Shown piece after piece: positions 16,147-25,421 of a DNA stretch of 55,379 nucleotides (the stretch's first letter is position 1; each line of letters opens with the position of its first letter). This DNA is from Calothrix sp. FI2-JRJ7. GTDB taxonomy: Bacteria > Cyanobacteriota > Cyanobacteriia > Cyanobacteriales > Nostocaceae. Under the pieces are notes generated by a model that did no database searches, was not told the origin of the DNA, and saw nothing but the letters and a program-made list of their open reading frames with translations. The stretch lies in NCBI GenBank assembly GCA_019359675.1, contig JAHHGX010000024.1:1-55379 (forward strand), given 5' to 3'. A program made the position numbers and the translations under genes.

Positions 16147-16908
16147 TCAAAGTACTTCAACAATTTTATTTACAACATAATCCATGCCGAGAGAAGTCTT
16201 CACTCCCAACTTATCAGCTAACGTGGGAGAGTAATTAACAATGTCTTGATATTCTATGTCATGCCAAATAGGTAGTATGACCTTGTTTTCACTACCTACT
16301 TCTCTTGCAGTCAACCCGTTTAATTCTCGCTGTGTCCATTTTTTTTTGAAAAAATTATGGCTGAGTACAACAATACCATATCTAGCATTTGCAAGGCCTT
16401 TGTCAATTGAATTGCTTAAACTATCTCCTAATTTCAAAGAAAACTCATCATACCAAACCCTGTAACCTCTGTCTTGTAACTTTTTAGCTAGAGGTCTAAC
16501 AAAGCTATCTTTGTCTTCACTTGCATGGCTTATAAACACATCATACTCGTGACTGGGGTTATCAGTTTTTTGAGGAATTTGTATTGCTTCTTGTACAGAA
16601 GTTTTAGGAAGTGTAACAGGATTTGCTTCTAGTTGATTTGACAATAATTCTTGAGCAGTAGCTTTTAAGAGTTGGTTTCCTGGGTTTTCTCTACACGCAG
16701 CATCAATTAATTCTTTAACCCATCCCTGAGCATTTGCTTTTTTTATTAATTCAAAAACAATATTTTGTAAACTCCCTTCGCCTGCAATTGCTCTTAGATT
16801 TTTACCTTCTAATTCATATGCCAACATTCGCTCTAGGGACGCTATATCAGGAAAAGCGTCAATTAAAGCCAATTGTAGTTCTTTACGTTGCTGACCGGAT
16901 AAACCCAT
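16147..16908 (-). CDS. EAD1-TIR effector
   Basis: A 253-aa protein. Residues 1-88 are EAD1 (LSGQQRKELQLALIDAFP). Residues 122-250 are a TIR domain beginning YDVFISHASEDKD. The putative catalytic glutamate is E195 in WTQREL, as in NAD-cleaving bacterial TIRs. Expected role: cleave NAD+ or make a signal nucleotide when recruited through EAD1 to an activated partner. No sensor is present in the protein itself, so a STAND NTPase with EAD1 (833 or 864 aa) is a likely activator. The gene follows an RHH gene (16980-17159) with 71 bp between; the same RHH-EAD order recurs at 49443-51044. Confidence 0.85.
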   Translation of the reverse strand: MGLSGQQRKELQLALIDAFPDIASLERMLAYELEGKNLRAIAGEGSLQNIVFELIKKANAQGWVKELIDAACRENPGNQLLKATAQELLSNQLEANPVTLPKTSVQEAIQIPQKTDNPSHEYDVFISHASEDKDSFVRPLAKKLQDRGYRVWYDEFSLKLGDSLSNSIDKGLANARYGIVVLSHNFFKKKWTQRELNGLTAREVGSENKVILPIWHDIEYQDIVNYSPTLADKLGVKTSLGMDYVVNKIVEVL

Positions 16909-16957
16909 ATTTATTAATCCTTATATTTTCAATAGAAGTTGGAAATTTCTGTGACTA

Positions 16958-16969
16958 GTTCAAGTGAAC
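16958..16969. promoter_or_regulatory. GTTCA-N2-TGAAC dyad between RHH and EAD1-TIR
   Basis: A 12-bp dyad lies between the RHH stop and the EAD1-TIR start. The surrounding bases, including the GAGCGCG neighbourhood, recur in inverted orientation at 49633-49644 between another RHH gene and EAD1-CHAT. It is a candidate operator for the RHH proteins. Its position downstream of RHH would control only the effector gene. Confidence 0.4.
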
Positions 16970-16979
16970 GCGCTCATCA

Positions 16980-17159
16980 CTACTTGGCTACTTTGGCTCT
17001 TGTCACAGATTCGTCAAATTCAACACTGGATGTTGAACTATCATTAACCCTCAACCATTGCTCTATTAACTCAGTTATAACTTGGCTCATCTTCAGCCCC
17101 CGCAAGGCGCAAGCTGCATGGAATCGTTTCTTGAGGTCGTCCGCAATACTAATATGCAT
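16980..17159 (-). CDS. RHH regulator upstream of EAD1-TIR
   Basis: A 59-aa protein beginning MHISIADDLKKRFHAACALR and continuing with GLKMSQVITELIEQWL, a ribbon-helix-helix fold close to plasmid ParG-type and antitoxin regulators. I use the internal ATG at 17159, because the longer open frame adds 19 hydrophobic residues absent from the paralogues. Paralogues at 18811-18978 and 49443-49622 also sit immediately upstream of EAD1 genes. The repeated pairing implies that it regulates the effector, either as a repressor or as an antitoxin-like partner. Confidence 0.75.
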   Translation of the reverse strand: MHISIADDLKKRFHAACALRGLKMSQVITELIEQWLRVNDSSTSSVEFDESVTRAKVAK

Positions 17160-17343
17160 AAGTATTTTTTTGATAAAGATTATAACTATTATGAATACAA
17201 AACAACAAATGTACAAACTTGTATTGTTATAGGGACGGGCGAAGCAACTTATGTACTGCTGTAAAAGCTTGCTCCATAGCTTCTAGTTGCTCCCTACTCT
17301 CCCAAGCTTCCTGCTATAAAGATTCTTACGCACATAATTTTGA

Positions 17344-18606
17344 CTATGCTTGTTTGTTAACCAATGCAACATACTGATTATGGACATAAGAATTATCTGG
17401 ATTTTTTTCTAACCAAGATACTGCTTGAATTATTGCTTGTTGACACTGGTGTGATGCTCCTGCCTTCTTGTTCAACCGTAAATACTCCGTCATTACATAT
17501 GAATCACAAGTAGTTAAATTATCGCTCAACCAAGAATATGTCTGAGAAATTACTTCTTGACACTGTTCTAGCTTTAATTTGTCTTTAGCAAGAACAAGCC
17601 ACTGTTTACGAACATAAGGTTCATCTGGATTATTTTGTAGCCAAATACAAGCTTGAGAACTTGCTTCTTGGCACTGCTCAAGTGTTCCTTGCTTTGTAAC
17701 CAGCTTCAGATACTCTGTAAAAACATAACTGTCGCAAAGTAAATTGTCTTTTAGCCAAATAACAGTATCTAAAATCGCTTCTTGCCGTTGCTCTAATTCA
17801 CCTTTTTCTCTTACTAAAATAAGGTACTGCCTGCGAACGTATGAATCATCTGGATGGCTTTTCAGCCAGGGAGATGTTTTTGCAATAGCCTCTTGACACT
17901 GCTCTGGTGTGCCTGATTTTTGAATGTTGACAAGGTTTTCTTGAAGAGTTCTTGAGTCCATTTCTAATATCTCAACTGTAGCAACTTCGTTGACGGGTAA
18001 GTATGTATTAGATATTTTCTTATCTTCCACTAATGAGTTATTACTAAAATTAGTTACTTGTGATTGTTCATATTTGTTAGCAACGTGTGTAATAAATTTA
18101 CAATCTCCTTCTGGTGCTTCGTCTACTGTAACAAAAAATTCGTCACGCGGAAGAATTTCCATTGGCTTAGGTTCAGGAATTTCTTGGGAAGAAGGTTGCG
18201 GGAGTTTATCAAATGATTCTCCAGGGAAACTGAAGCGAGTTTGACTTTGAGGGGCTGAAGGTAGATTTTGAGGCTGTTGCTGACTTTCGGTTATGAGAAT
18301 GCTAGGCGAGGAAACAGAAGATGTTTCTGCATCAGAATTTGGTAACAAATCTTCGGCAATACTTTTTAGCTTTATATTTCCAGGGTTTTCATTACACGCA
18401 GCACGAATTAGTTCTTCAACCCATCCCTGAGAATTTGCTGATTGTATTAATTTAAACACAATCTCTTGTAAACTCCCTTCGCCAGCAATTTCTCTTAGAT
18501 TTTTATCTAATTCATGTAACAACATTTGCTCTAAGGATATTGTATTTGGAAAAGCATTAAGCAAAGCCAATTTTAGTCTTTTACATTCTGAACCAGATAA
18601 TTGCAT
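17344..18606 (-). CDS. EAD1 protein with helical repeats
   Basis: A 420-aa protein. Residues 1-88 are EAD1 (LSGSECKRLKLALLNAFP). A low-complexity acidic/proline linker (about 95-225) follows. There are then five repeats of about 37 residues with the pattern EQCQEAI...WLxxNPDxSYVRxQYLxLV. They look like TPR-like helical pairs suited to protein binding. No catalytic motif is seen, so it may be a scaffold or sensor linking other EAD1 proteins to a ligand. The upstream flank (18607-18750) resembles 15803-15925 before EAD1-GUN4. An RHH gene lies upstream at 18811-18978. Confidence 0.8.
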   Translation of the reverse strand: MQLSGSECKRLKLALLNAFPNTISLEQMLLHELDKNLREIAGEGSLQEIVFKLIQSANSQGWVEELIRAACNENPGNIKLKSIAEDLLPNSDAETSSVSSPSILITESQQQPQNLPSAPQSQTRFSFPGESFDKLPQPSSQEIPEPKPMEILPRDEFFVTVDEAPEGDCKFITHVANKYEQSQVTNFSNNSLVEDKKISNTYLPVNEVATVEILEMDSRTLQENLVNIQKSGTPEQCQEAIAKTSPWLKSHPDDSYVRRQYLILVREKGELEQRQEAILDTVIWLKDNLLCDSYVFTEYLKLVTKQGTLEQCQEASSQACIWLQNNPDEPYVRKQWLVLAKDKLKLEQCQEVISQTYSWLSDNLTTCDSYVMTEYLRLNKKAGASHQCQQAIIQAVSWLEKNPDNSYVHNQYVALVNKQA

Positions 18607-18810
18607 ATATTTAATATAAACTGTTTACATATAGAGGATGGAGTATTTTTAAAATACTTAGTCTTTGAGAAATTATAAAATTAATTGTTTCATTTTTAAG
18701 TTTTACCTATCTCATCTTTTTTTCAATACTGGAACAGAACCTTATGGAGTGAATTAGTAATTACTATCACTGATTTCAAGTTATTGCTGAATTACTCTGC
18801 TACAACTTGG

Positions 18811-18978
18811 CTACTTATTCCTGTTTATAACGCTCTTATCAATCTCAGAATAGGGAGCTTCGTTGGTCTTTAACCATTGCTCGAGTAGCCCTGTCACAAC
18901 TTGACTCATTTTCAACCCGCGCAGGGCACAAGCTGCATGGAACCGCTTTTTCAGATTACCCGAAATACTGATGTGCAT
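18811..18978 (-). CDS. RHH regulator upstream of EAD1 repeat gene
   Basis: A 55-aa protein too short for a routine ORF list: MHISISGNLKKRFHAACALR, then GLKMSQVVTGLLEQWLK. It is closely related to the 59-aa proteins at 16980 and 49443 and differs mainly in the tail. It lies 204 bp upstream of the EAD1 repeat gene, with a small CHAT relic in between. Confidence 0.7.
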   Translation of the reverse strand: MHISISGNLKKRFHAACALRGLKMSQVVTGLLEQWLKTNEAPYSEIDKSVINRNK

Positions 18979-19247
18979 AGCTGTTACAGTTTTATTGCCT
19001 TCCTCGCTAATTATACTTAAACATAATTACAAAAGCACAAAATACGATTCCGGAATAATGTAAGCTCCGAGCGTTGTTGGCACCCGGAGCGGACTGAATG
19101 CTTATTATTAGGGTGTGCGACAAGGTACGTGCCGTCCGGCGGGACACCTTGTAAAGTTCTGTTATGGAAACCCTTATTAAGTTCCTACCTCTATTGACGC
19201 AATATTTATCGTAAACTATCTGTATTGGGTGCAGACAGCGTACAGAC

Positions 19248-19790
19248 ATGGCGAAAACCAACCGAATCTCAATCAACTTCAAGTTGCCGGAAGACTTACT
19301 GGAAGAGGCACGAGCCTTTGCGACGGAAAACGAAACCACCCTAACAGCACTAGTAATCGAAGGACTGCGATGCGTTTTGGATTCGACACCCGGTACAGAC
19401 AATGGTACAGACGATTATCTGCACCAACAGCAGTTAGTCAATCTCAAAGATACTGTACAAACCCTCGACACCGAACACTCGAAGCGGATAGAACAACTCG
19501 AAGCCAAAGTTGAACAACTTACCCAAGCATTGATACAGTTAAAAGTTAACGCCTCAACACCCAACCGCCGAAGCAAATCACCATACCCACACAATCAACC
19601 ACCAGCCCAAATACTACCTTTTGAGGAAGAGAATTTAGCACGGCGCCTGGTCATCGACATTAAAACCCTGCGCCACAACCGGGAAACCATGACCCAATCA
19701 GAATTTCTGTCTTGGAGCAAGAACCGCGACCCTTCCGAGTACAGCTGGAAATATAATGTCAAAGATAACCTATACCACCCTTTTAAATAA
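19248..19790 (+). CDS. RHH/coiled-coil DNA-binding protein
   Basis: A 180-aa protein. Residues 1-48 are ribbon-helix-helix (ISINFKLPEDLLEEARAFAT). Residues about 65-105 are a coiled coil (RIEQLEAKVEQLTQALIQLK). The C-terminal 50 residues form a small domain (RRLVIDIKTLRHNRE...LYHPFK). A broken relative with the same three parts lies at 34744-35327, so this is a recognisable plasmid family. It sits 260 bp before the first ParA gene on the same strand and may be an accessory partition or regulatory protein. The role is inferred from context. Confidence 0.65.
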   Translation: MAKTNRISINFKLPEDLLEEARAFATENETTLTALVIEGLRCVLDSTPGTDNGTDDYLHQQQLVNLKDTVQTLDTEHSKRIEQLEAKVEQLTQALIQLKVNASTPNRRSKSPYPHNQPPAQILPFEEENLARRLVIDIKTLRHNRETMTQSEFLSWSKNRDPSEYSWKYNVKDNLYHPFK

Positions 19791-20017
19791 TATATCTACT
19801 GATTATGTAGATAGATAAATAATAGTATTTTAAATTACTGAATATTCCGTACAAACTCTTGGCAATTATATTCGGGAATCAAAGCCTCTAATGCGGATAC
19901 TCGTTCGCGCAATCAAAATTCGTCGTAGGGTGAAAAAGTCGGTATTTGGAGATATCCAGACAAAATTACAGGTGGCGCATCAAAGTGTAAACAACTACAA
20001 TGGATTTATAACCTCAA

Positions 20018-20040
20018 TTACTGCATTACTGCATTACTGG
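20018..20040 (+). repeat. TTACTGCA direct repeats upstream of parA (centromere-like)
   Basis: TACTGCA at 20019-20025 and 20027-20033, then TACTGG at 20035-20040, spaced exactly 8 bp and ending 10 bp before the ParA ATG. Inverted copies follow the operon. Short direct repeats beside a ParA-RHH operon are typical type Ib centromere or operator sites. Confidence 0.65.
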
Positions 20041-20050
20041 ATTAAGTATT

Positions 20051-20689
20051 ATGAGTATTATCGCCTTGACTAACGAAAAGGGTGGTGTCGGAAAGTCTAC
20101 TACCTCCGTGCATTTCGCCTATTGGCTATTCTCAAAAAAGAAGAAAGTTGCCCTAATTGACGCTGACCCCCAGCGCTCATGTAGCAAGTGGATAAAGCGA
20201 ATGGATGACCCTATCCCTGTAACTATTCTTACAACCCCAGATGAACTCTTAGAGAAAACCCCTGAGATAGCAGAGGGAGTAGATTACTTAGTTATTGATG
20301 CGCCACCCGGTTTGGCTGAGTGTTGCAGAGCAATTTTATTTCGTGCCGACTTAGCAATTATCCCGTGCCAACCAACTGGTTTAGATTTAGACGCAGCATC
20401 TGACGCTGTAAGACTTGTAAGACAAGCACAATCAGTACGGGGTGGCTTACCTGACGTGGGCATGTTCGTTAATAGAGCCGCGAAGGGAACCAAATTAAAG
20501 GATGAAGCACTTTCCCTGATTCAAAAAATAGACGACGTAACCGCCCTTAAAACTGTAATCCACCAGAAACAAGCAGTAGCCGATGCGTTTGGACAAGGTG
20601 CTACGGTTTTTGATTTAAAAGGTGCTGGTGCATCCGAAGCTGCAACCGAATTTGAAAAACTTTTCAGGGAAATTATGAGGTTACTGTAA
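20051..20689 (+). CDS. parA: ParA family partition ATPase (first par system)
   Basis: A 212-aa ATPase, short like type Ib ParA proteins that lack an N-terminal DNA-binding domain. It has the deviant Walker A motif KGGVGKST (residues 10-17), the switch DADPQRS (about 38) and a Walker B-like LVIDAPPG (about 82). It moves plasmid copies apart by dynamic binding to the nucleoid. The stop codon overlaps the start of the RHH gene downstream by one base (TAATG). Centromere-like repeats flank the two-gene operon on both sides. Confidence 0.9.
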   Translation: MSIIALTNEKGGVGKSTTSVHFAYWLFSKKKKVALIDADPQRSCSKWIKRMDDPIPVTILTTPDELLEKTPEIAEGVDYLVIDAPPGLAECCRAILFRADLAIIPCQPTGLDLDAASDAVRLVRQAQSVRGGLPDVGMFVNRAAKGTKLKDEALSLIQKIDDVTALKTVIHQKQAVADAFGQGATVFDLKGAGASEAATEFEKLFREIMRLL

Positions 20690-20982
20690 TGGCGAATCAA
20701 AAGCGAAAACCACTCAATGATGAACTAGCTAAAAGTTTTGTTTTCGGTCAACAACCTGAACCAACTACTGAAAGTAATTCATCTAAAACGACATCAAAAA
20801 AAACAAAGAATCTTATAGAGAAATTAGAGGCGCCTGCCAGAGAACCAACAATTAGGTTAACGGTTGACCTCGCAGAATCAGTGCATAAAAAGCTTTCCCT
20901 TCTCGCAGCTCGTACCGGAAAAAAGAAAGCCGAAATCGTCAGGTTGCTTTTAGATGAAGCACTTGAAGATGTAAAGGAATAA
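20689..20982 (+). CDS. Small RHH partition partner (ParB/ParG-like)
   Basis: A 97-aa protein with a flexible polar N-terminus (residues 1-55, many S, T, K) and a C-terminal ribbon-helix-helix (IRLTVDLAESVHKKLSLLAA, then KKKAEIVRLLLDEAL). This is the build of ParG-type centromere-binding proteins: the mobile tail stimulates the ParA ATPase and the RHH dimer binds direct repeats. It is translationally coupled to ParA. Likely sites are the TGCAGTA copies at 20018-20040 and 20990-21016. Confidence 0.8.
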   Translation: MANQKRKPLNDELAKSFVFGQQPEPTTESNSSKTTSKKTKNLIEKLEAPAREPTIRLTVDLAESVHKKLSLLAARTGKKKAEIVRLLLDEALEDVKE

Positions 20983-20989
20983 TACTGAA

Positions 20990-21016
20990 TGCAGTAAGTG
21001 TTGCAGTATTGCAGTA
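20990..21016 (-). repeat. TGCAGTA direct repeats downstream of par operon
   Basis: TGCAGTA at 20990-20996, 21002-21008 and 21010-21016, in inverse orientation to the copies upstream of ParA. The last pair has the same 8-bp step. They lie 145 bp before the EAD1-NACHT gene, so partition binding could also influence that gene. Confidence 0.65.
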
Positions 21017-21160
21017 ACATTGAAGTTTATACTGTATATGGAGTAAAAGCATCATTGGAACAAAGCCAGTCTAATATAAATTTTTGTTACAATTTCCAGA
21101 TTTGAGTTTAACAGCACTGTATTCAGTGTGTAAAATTTTACAGCACTTAGCAACATCATT

Positions 21161-23755
21161 ATGGATGAGCAGCAGCGTAAAAATTTACACGAGGCTTTAC
21201 TTGATGCTTTTCCAAATAAATCATCATTAGAGCAAATGTTGTCATTTGGATTAAATAAAAACTTGAATGAAATTGTTGAGGAAGGTAATTTACAAAAAGT
21301 TGTTTTTAATTTAATAACAATAGCAGAATCTCAAGGATGGATTCAAGATTTAGTTCGTGCTGCCAAAGCCTCAAATCCTGGGAATTCTAATTTACAAAAT
21401 ATTGCTCTTGATTTATTTTCTAATGCTGTAACTGAGACTACCAATGTTGATAAGCTAGTACAAACCGCGCGTGAGAAGATTGGCGCCTATATTGAAGAAC
21501 GTTGCGGTACTATGCGTGTACTGGATATGACGCAGCCAATGGGGTTAGATGATATTTACACCAGCGTCAATATTTTGCAAAAGATTACTGGACGTAGACG
21601 GGCATCTATAGAAGAATTAACTGGAAATGTGCCTGTAGAAAACTTTGAGAGATTTAGCTTAGGAGGGGTACGTGAAAAACGAGTACCAGGTTTGGAAGCA
21701 GTAGCAAAGTACCCCAAGCTGATGATTTTGGGTAAACCTGGTGCAGGGAAAACAACGTTTCTTAAGCATTTAGCATATTCGTGTATAAGAGGCAAGTTTC
21801 AAGAAAATCGTATTCCGCTATTTATCACGCTAAAAGATTTTGCAGAGGCGCCAAAACAGCCTAATTTATTAACGTATTTAAATCAAATATTTATCAAATA
21901 TAATATTACAACCAATATGGATGCTAGTATTAACCATACAAAGCAACTACTAAGACAAGGTAAGCTGCTGGTGCTTCTTGATGGATTGGATGAAGTGCGA
22001 GAAACTGATAGTAAGCGAGTTTTAAAACAAATTCAAAATTTTACAAATGATTTTTATGAAATTCAATTTGTTATCACTTGCCGTATAGCTTCGAGGGAAT
22101 ATACTTTCCAGAAGTTTACCGAAGTTGAAGTTGCTGACTTTAATGATGAACAAATTGAATCTTTTAGTCAAAAGTGGTTTACTGCTAAACAAGATACAGT
22201 AAAAGCTACGAAATTTGTTGAAAAGTTAAAAGACGATGAACCAATCCGTGAGCTAGCAACCAATCCATTATTATTAACATTACTGTGTTTGGTATTTGAA
22301 GAGTCGGGGGAATTTCCTAAAAACCGCTCTGAGCTTTACAAAGAAGGTTTAGATGTATTACTCAAGAAGTGGGATGTAAAGCGCAATATTGAACGCGACC
22401 AAGTATATAAAAAACTATCCCTAAAACGCAAGGAAGACTTATTAAGTCAAGTTGCTTATTTAACTTTTGAGCAGGGGCAATACTTTTTTAAGCAAAAAGA
22501 AATTGAAGAACGTATTATTGAATATATCCGCAATTTACCTGACTGTAGTGATGACCCTAAAGCGTTACAGCTTGATACTGAAGCAGTATTAAAATCTATA
22601 GAAGCGCAACATGGGTTATTTGTAGAACGCGCACGCGGTATTTACTCATTCTCACACTTAACTTTTCAAGAGTACTTCACAGCAAGAGAAATTGAAAAAT
22701 CAGGTGATAACAAACTTTTAATTAATTTATGCACCCACATTACCAAAGCACGCTGGCGGGAAGTTTTTTTGCTGACGACTGGGATGTTGAAACATGCAGA
22801 TTCTCTGTTGGAATTGATGAAAAAACAGGTTGATAGTTTGTTAGCAGACGATGAGAAACTACAGGAATTTCTTATCTGGATTAAGCAAAAATCTGAAACT
22901 GTAAAAGCAGCATATAAACCCCCTGCCATTCGAGCCTCATACCTCGCCCGAACCCTCGACCTCGCCCTTGCCCGAAACCTCGACCTCGCCCGAACCCTCG
23001 CCCTTGCCCGAAACCTCGACCTCGCCCGAACCCTCGACCGAAACCTCGACCTCGACCTCGACCTCGCCCGAACCCTCGCCCGAACCCTCGACCTCGACCT
23101 CGCCCTCGCCCTCGACCTCGCCCTCGACCGAAACCTCGACCTCGCCCTCGCCCGAAACCTCGACCTCGCCCGAACCCTCGACCTCGTCCTCGACCTCGCC
23201 CTCGACCGAAACCTCGACCGAAACCTCGACCGAAATAGCGAATTCTATCGTTCCCTCAAAGAGCTAAAAGAGCAGCTTCCTGACGATAAAACTGATAAAA
23301 AAGCAAGCAGGCAATGGTGGCAGAAAAACGGTAAAACTTGGACAGAAAAGCTCAGAGCAGTGATGATTAAGCATCGCAACATTGGTCACGACTGGCAGTT
23401 TACTGAGTCTCAAAAGGAACTATTAGAAAAGTACTACGGTGCCAACAGGTTTCTTGTTGAATGTCTCAGTAGTGATTGCTACGTTAGCCGTGAAGTTCGG
23501 CAGCAAATTGAAGATACCATGCTACTGCCAGTAAAAGACATACCAGATATAGCCAAGATAAATTCTGGCTTTAATTCCCAAGATTTAGCTAATAGAAAAA
23601 AAATCATCAGCCAAGCACAACGAATTAGGTTTATTTTCATGCTTTTTACAGCGCTGGGGATAGTTGGGTTGTTAACTTGGTCGCAATTTAAACCAGTTGA
23701 TTTATCCCCAAAGCTGGATAATCGCCTGCCTGCTAATTCATCACAAAATCAATAA
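21161..23755 (+). CDS. EAD1-NACHT STAND NTPase with Leu/Asp/Arg repeats
   Basis: An 864-aa protein. Residues 1-85 are EAD1 (MDEQQRKNLHEALLDAFP). A linker helix (about 95-150) is followed by NACHT with GKPGAGKTTF (191-200), LVLLDGLDE (about 271) and RIASREY (about 311). Residues about 590-690 are repeats built from LDLA, RTLD and RNLD units, encoded by CTCGAC/CTCGCC DNA repeats (22941-23233). A membrane helix lies near the C-terminus (FIFMLFTALGIVGLLTW, about 825). The NACHT part is closely matched by the broken gene at 36399-37843, which carries a helix-turn-helix instead of EAD1. It likely senses through the repeats and recruits EAD1 effectors. Confidence 0.85.
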   Translation: MDEQQRKNLHEALLDAFPNKSSLEQMLSFGLNKNLNEIVEEGNLQKVVFNLITIAESQGWIQDLVRAAKASNPGNSNLQNIALDLFSNAVTETTNVDKLVQTAREKIGAYIEERCGTMRVLDMTQPMGLDDIYTSVNILQKITGRRRASIEELTGNVPVENFERFSLGGVREKRVPGLEAVAKYPKLMILGKPGAGKTTFLKHLAYSCIRGKFQENRIPLFITLKDFAEAPKQPNLLTYLNQIFIKYNITTNMDASINHTKQLLRQGKLLVLLDGLDEVRETDSKRVLKQIQNFTNDFYEIQFVITCRIASREYTFQKFTEVEVADFNDEQIESFSQKWFTAKQDTVKATKFVEKLKDDEPIRELATNPLLLTLLCLVFEESGEFPKNRSELYKEGLDVLLKKWDVKRNIERDQVYKKLSLKRKEDLLSQVAYLTFEQGQYFFKQKEIEERIIEYIRNLPDCSDDPKALQLDTEAVLKSIEAQHGLFVERARGIYSFSHLTFQEYFTAREIEKSGDNKLLINLCTHITKARWREVFLLTTGMLKHADSLLELMKKQVDSLLADDEKLQEFLIWIKQKSETVKAAYKPPAIRASYLARTLDLALARNLDLARTLALARNLDLARTLDRNLDLDLDLARTLARTLDLDLALALDLALDRNLDLALARNLDLARTLDLVLDLALDRNLDRNLDRNSEFYRSLKELKEQLPDDKTDKKASRQWWQKNGKTWTEKLRAVMIKHRNIGHDWQFTESQKELLEKYYGANRFLVECLSSDCYVSREVRQQIEDTMLLPVKDIPDIAKINSGFNSQDLANRKKIISQAQRIRFIFMLFTALGIVGLLTWSQFKPVDLSPKLDNRLPANSSQNQ

Positions 23756-23804
23756 CAGTAATCAAATTACGTTTTTGTTCGGCTCAGAATGATATTTTGA
23801 TTGG

Positions 23805-23843
23805 CTCTAAAGTTTCTCATTACAAAGCTTTAGAGTTTTTTAT
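23805..23843 (+). terminator. Rho-independent terminator after EAD1-NACHT
   Basis: CTCTAAAG (23805-23812) pairs with CTTTAGAG (23828-23835) around a 15-base loop, followed by a T run. It lies 50 bp after the stop codon of the 864-aa gene. Confidence 0.75.
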
Positions 23844-24613
23844 TATACCAAATATCTTATTAACAACCAACCCTGCATCTTGGATGCCCACATAGGCGTT
23901 TGAAAACTACGAAGCCGTTCAGTTTATTGAATTAGTTTAGTTCAATTTATTGAACCAATATTTGGATGGGGAAAATAGGATGCTAGATGCTCCTCTACTT
24001 TTTTGTTTTTAATCCTGGTTTCGGGTCACACACCAAGATGGCTCACACCCCCTTGACGCATTTATTACTTGCGAATAAAACAGTTAAGAGCTACAGGTTC
24101 GGGCGCCAGTTACAACGTTGATAAATTGGTAATTGCCCCCAACCCTGTACCAATACCAAACTCGTAGCGCGCGAGTTCTGCATCAAGCCTGAAATTTACC
24201 CTTTCCATCCGAGATAAGCCTTTTAGCTTAGATTAAATCAGTATTATCGAGGTTTAATTTTAAACAAAATTTATAATCGATTAAAATTTGTAATTACAGG
24301 CGTTTAGAGAAGGTGAGCTAATCATCACTTTATCTCACCTTAAACATCGCATTAGTATTTCTAATTTCATAGATATATTACTCTTCCGGGCTTAATGAGG
24401 GGAAGTTTAATGTTTGGAAAGCTTATTTAACAAGGGTTATGAAAAATATAGTTTTCATATAATATAATTTTTATATAAATTTTAATAGTTTTTTTAGTTA
24501 AAATCGGTGTTATATTCCCGATTACATTGATTTAATTGGCTTTGGCTGTAGCGTTAAAAAATTTGCGGCTTTAGAATTGATATATTTTTCGTATATTAAT
24601 CAAAGCCCAAAAC
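23844..24613. other. Long AT-rich intergenic region
   Basis: A 770-bp stretch without a supported gene. AAGGTGAG (24310-24317) and CTCACCTT (24334-24341) form an 8-bp dyad not followed by T. One GGCGCC lies at about 24104. The last 200 bp before the next gene are very AT-rich and may hold its promoter. Confidence 0.4.
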
Positions 24614-25126
24614 ATGAAACAACGTCGTACCAATCCAAAATCATTAGCCAACCTTCAGCGAAGCAAGCCTATGGGAGATGAACCGTTGGCAGCCCATACT
24701 TTATCCTTCAAAACAACCGAAGAGATTGATAAATACATCCAATCTAGGCACAATTCTTCGGAGTGGCTGAGAGATGCTGTTGCAGAGAAATATTATGCAG
24801 AGACATCTTCTAAATCCAGTAAAACTAAAAAGCAAGTTGTTGAAACCTCTGCTCAAAGTATACCATCACAGGAAGTTACAGTTACCCACGAAGCATTACA
24901 AATTGCTAAAGAAACAGTTTTGAAAAATTGGAAGGTAGCTAAGGCGCCTGAAAAGAAAGAGAGAATTGAACAAGCACTGGATAAATTGATTAATGCTGTT
25001 ACCTCGCAATTAGAACCCACAACCCCAATTCCTGAAGCTGAACCAAAAGCTATTGCAACAGAAAAAGAGGAAGTAAAAGCCAGTTTAGAGGTAGCACGAG
25101 AAACGAAATCTAAAACTAAAAAGTAG
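24614..25126 (+). CDS. RHH-like plasmid protein with charged tail
   Basis: A 170-aa hydrophilic protein. Residues about 20-65 (LAAHTLSFKTTEEIDKYIQS, then NSSEWLRDAVAEKY) resemble a ribbon-helix-helix with the SEWLRDA second helix. The middle is helical (QIAKETVLKNWKVAKA) and the end is rich in E, K and T. It is probably DNA-binding and related to plasmid regulation or maintenance. It stands alone; a transposon-end element and gene debris follow. Confidence 0.55.
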   Translation: MKQRRTNPKSLANLQRSKPMGDEPLAAHTLSFKTTEEIDKYIQSRHNSSEWLRDAVAEKYYAETSSKSSKTKKQVVETSAQSIPSQEVTVTHEALQIAKETVLKNWKVAKAPEKKERIEQALDKLINAVTSQLEPTTPIPEAEPKAIATEKEEVKASLEVARETKSKTKK

Positions 25127-25211
25127 TTGTTTTGGTTCTGCCAGCAGAAATAACAAGAAATTCAACTCCGGTAGCGGAATTGAAAACAGTTCTCTTTATA
25201 ATAATTTGTTA

Positions 25212-25421
25212 TTATTCTACATCTTCAAAGGTCAAATATATCCGAGCATCATTTTGATTAGGTGGGCGGCACGGGTATAGTTCTGATTTTTCTAAGAGTC
25301 TCAAACCAGCGTCCTCTGCATTCTCAATAAAAATTTCTGCGGCTTGTTCTACCTTCAAAGCAAAAGCAATTATTCTAATTTTTATTAATTTACTCGCTTC
25401 TTTGAGGGTGTCGAATAACAA
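25212..25421 (-). pseudogene. Gene remnant cut by miniature element
   Basis: A 69-codon frame (FDTLKEASKLIKIRIIAFAL...) whose only possible start, a TTG, lies inside the left end of the miniature element at 25409-25642. Coding-like composition indicates the 3' part of a gene whose 5' part was removed or displaced. No family recognised. Confidence 0.4.

Noticed and set aside
20284-20493. Minus-strand ORFs over the parA genes (also 26286-26663, 26682-26975)
   Set aside because: Shadows of clear ParA coding sequence.
22968-23267. Ser/Thr/Pro/Glu-rich plus-strand ORF
   Set aside because: Shadow frame of the CTCGAC/CTCGCC repeats in the EAD1-NACHT gene.
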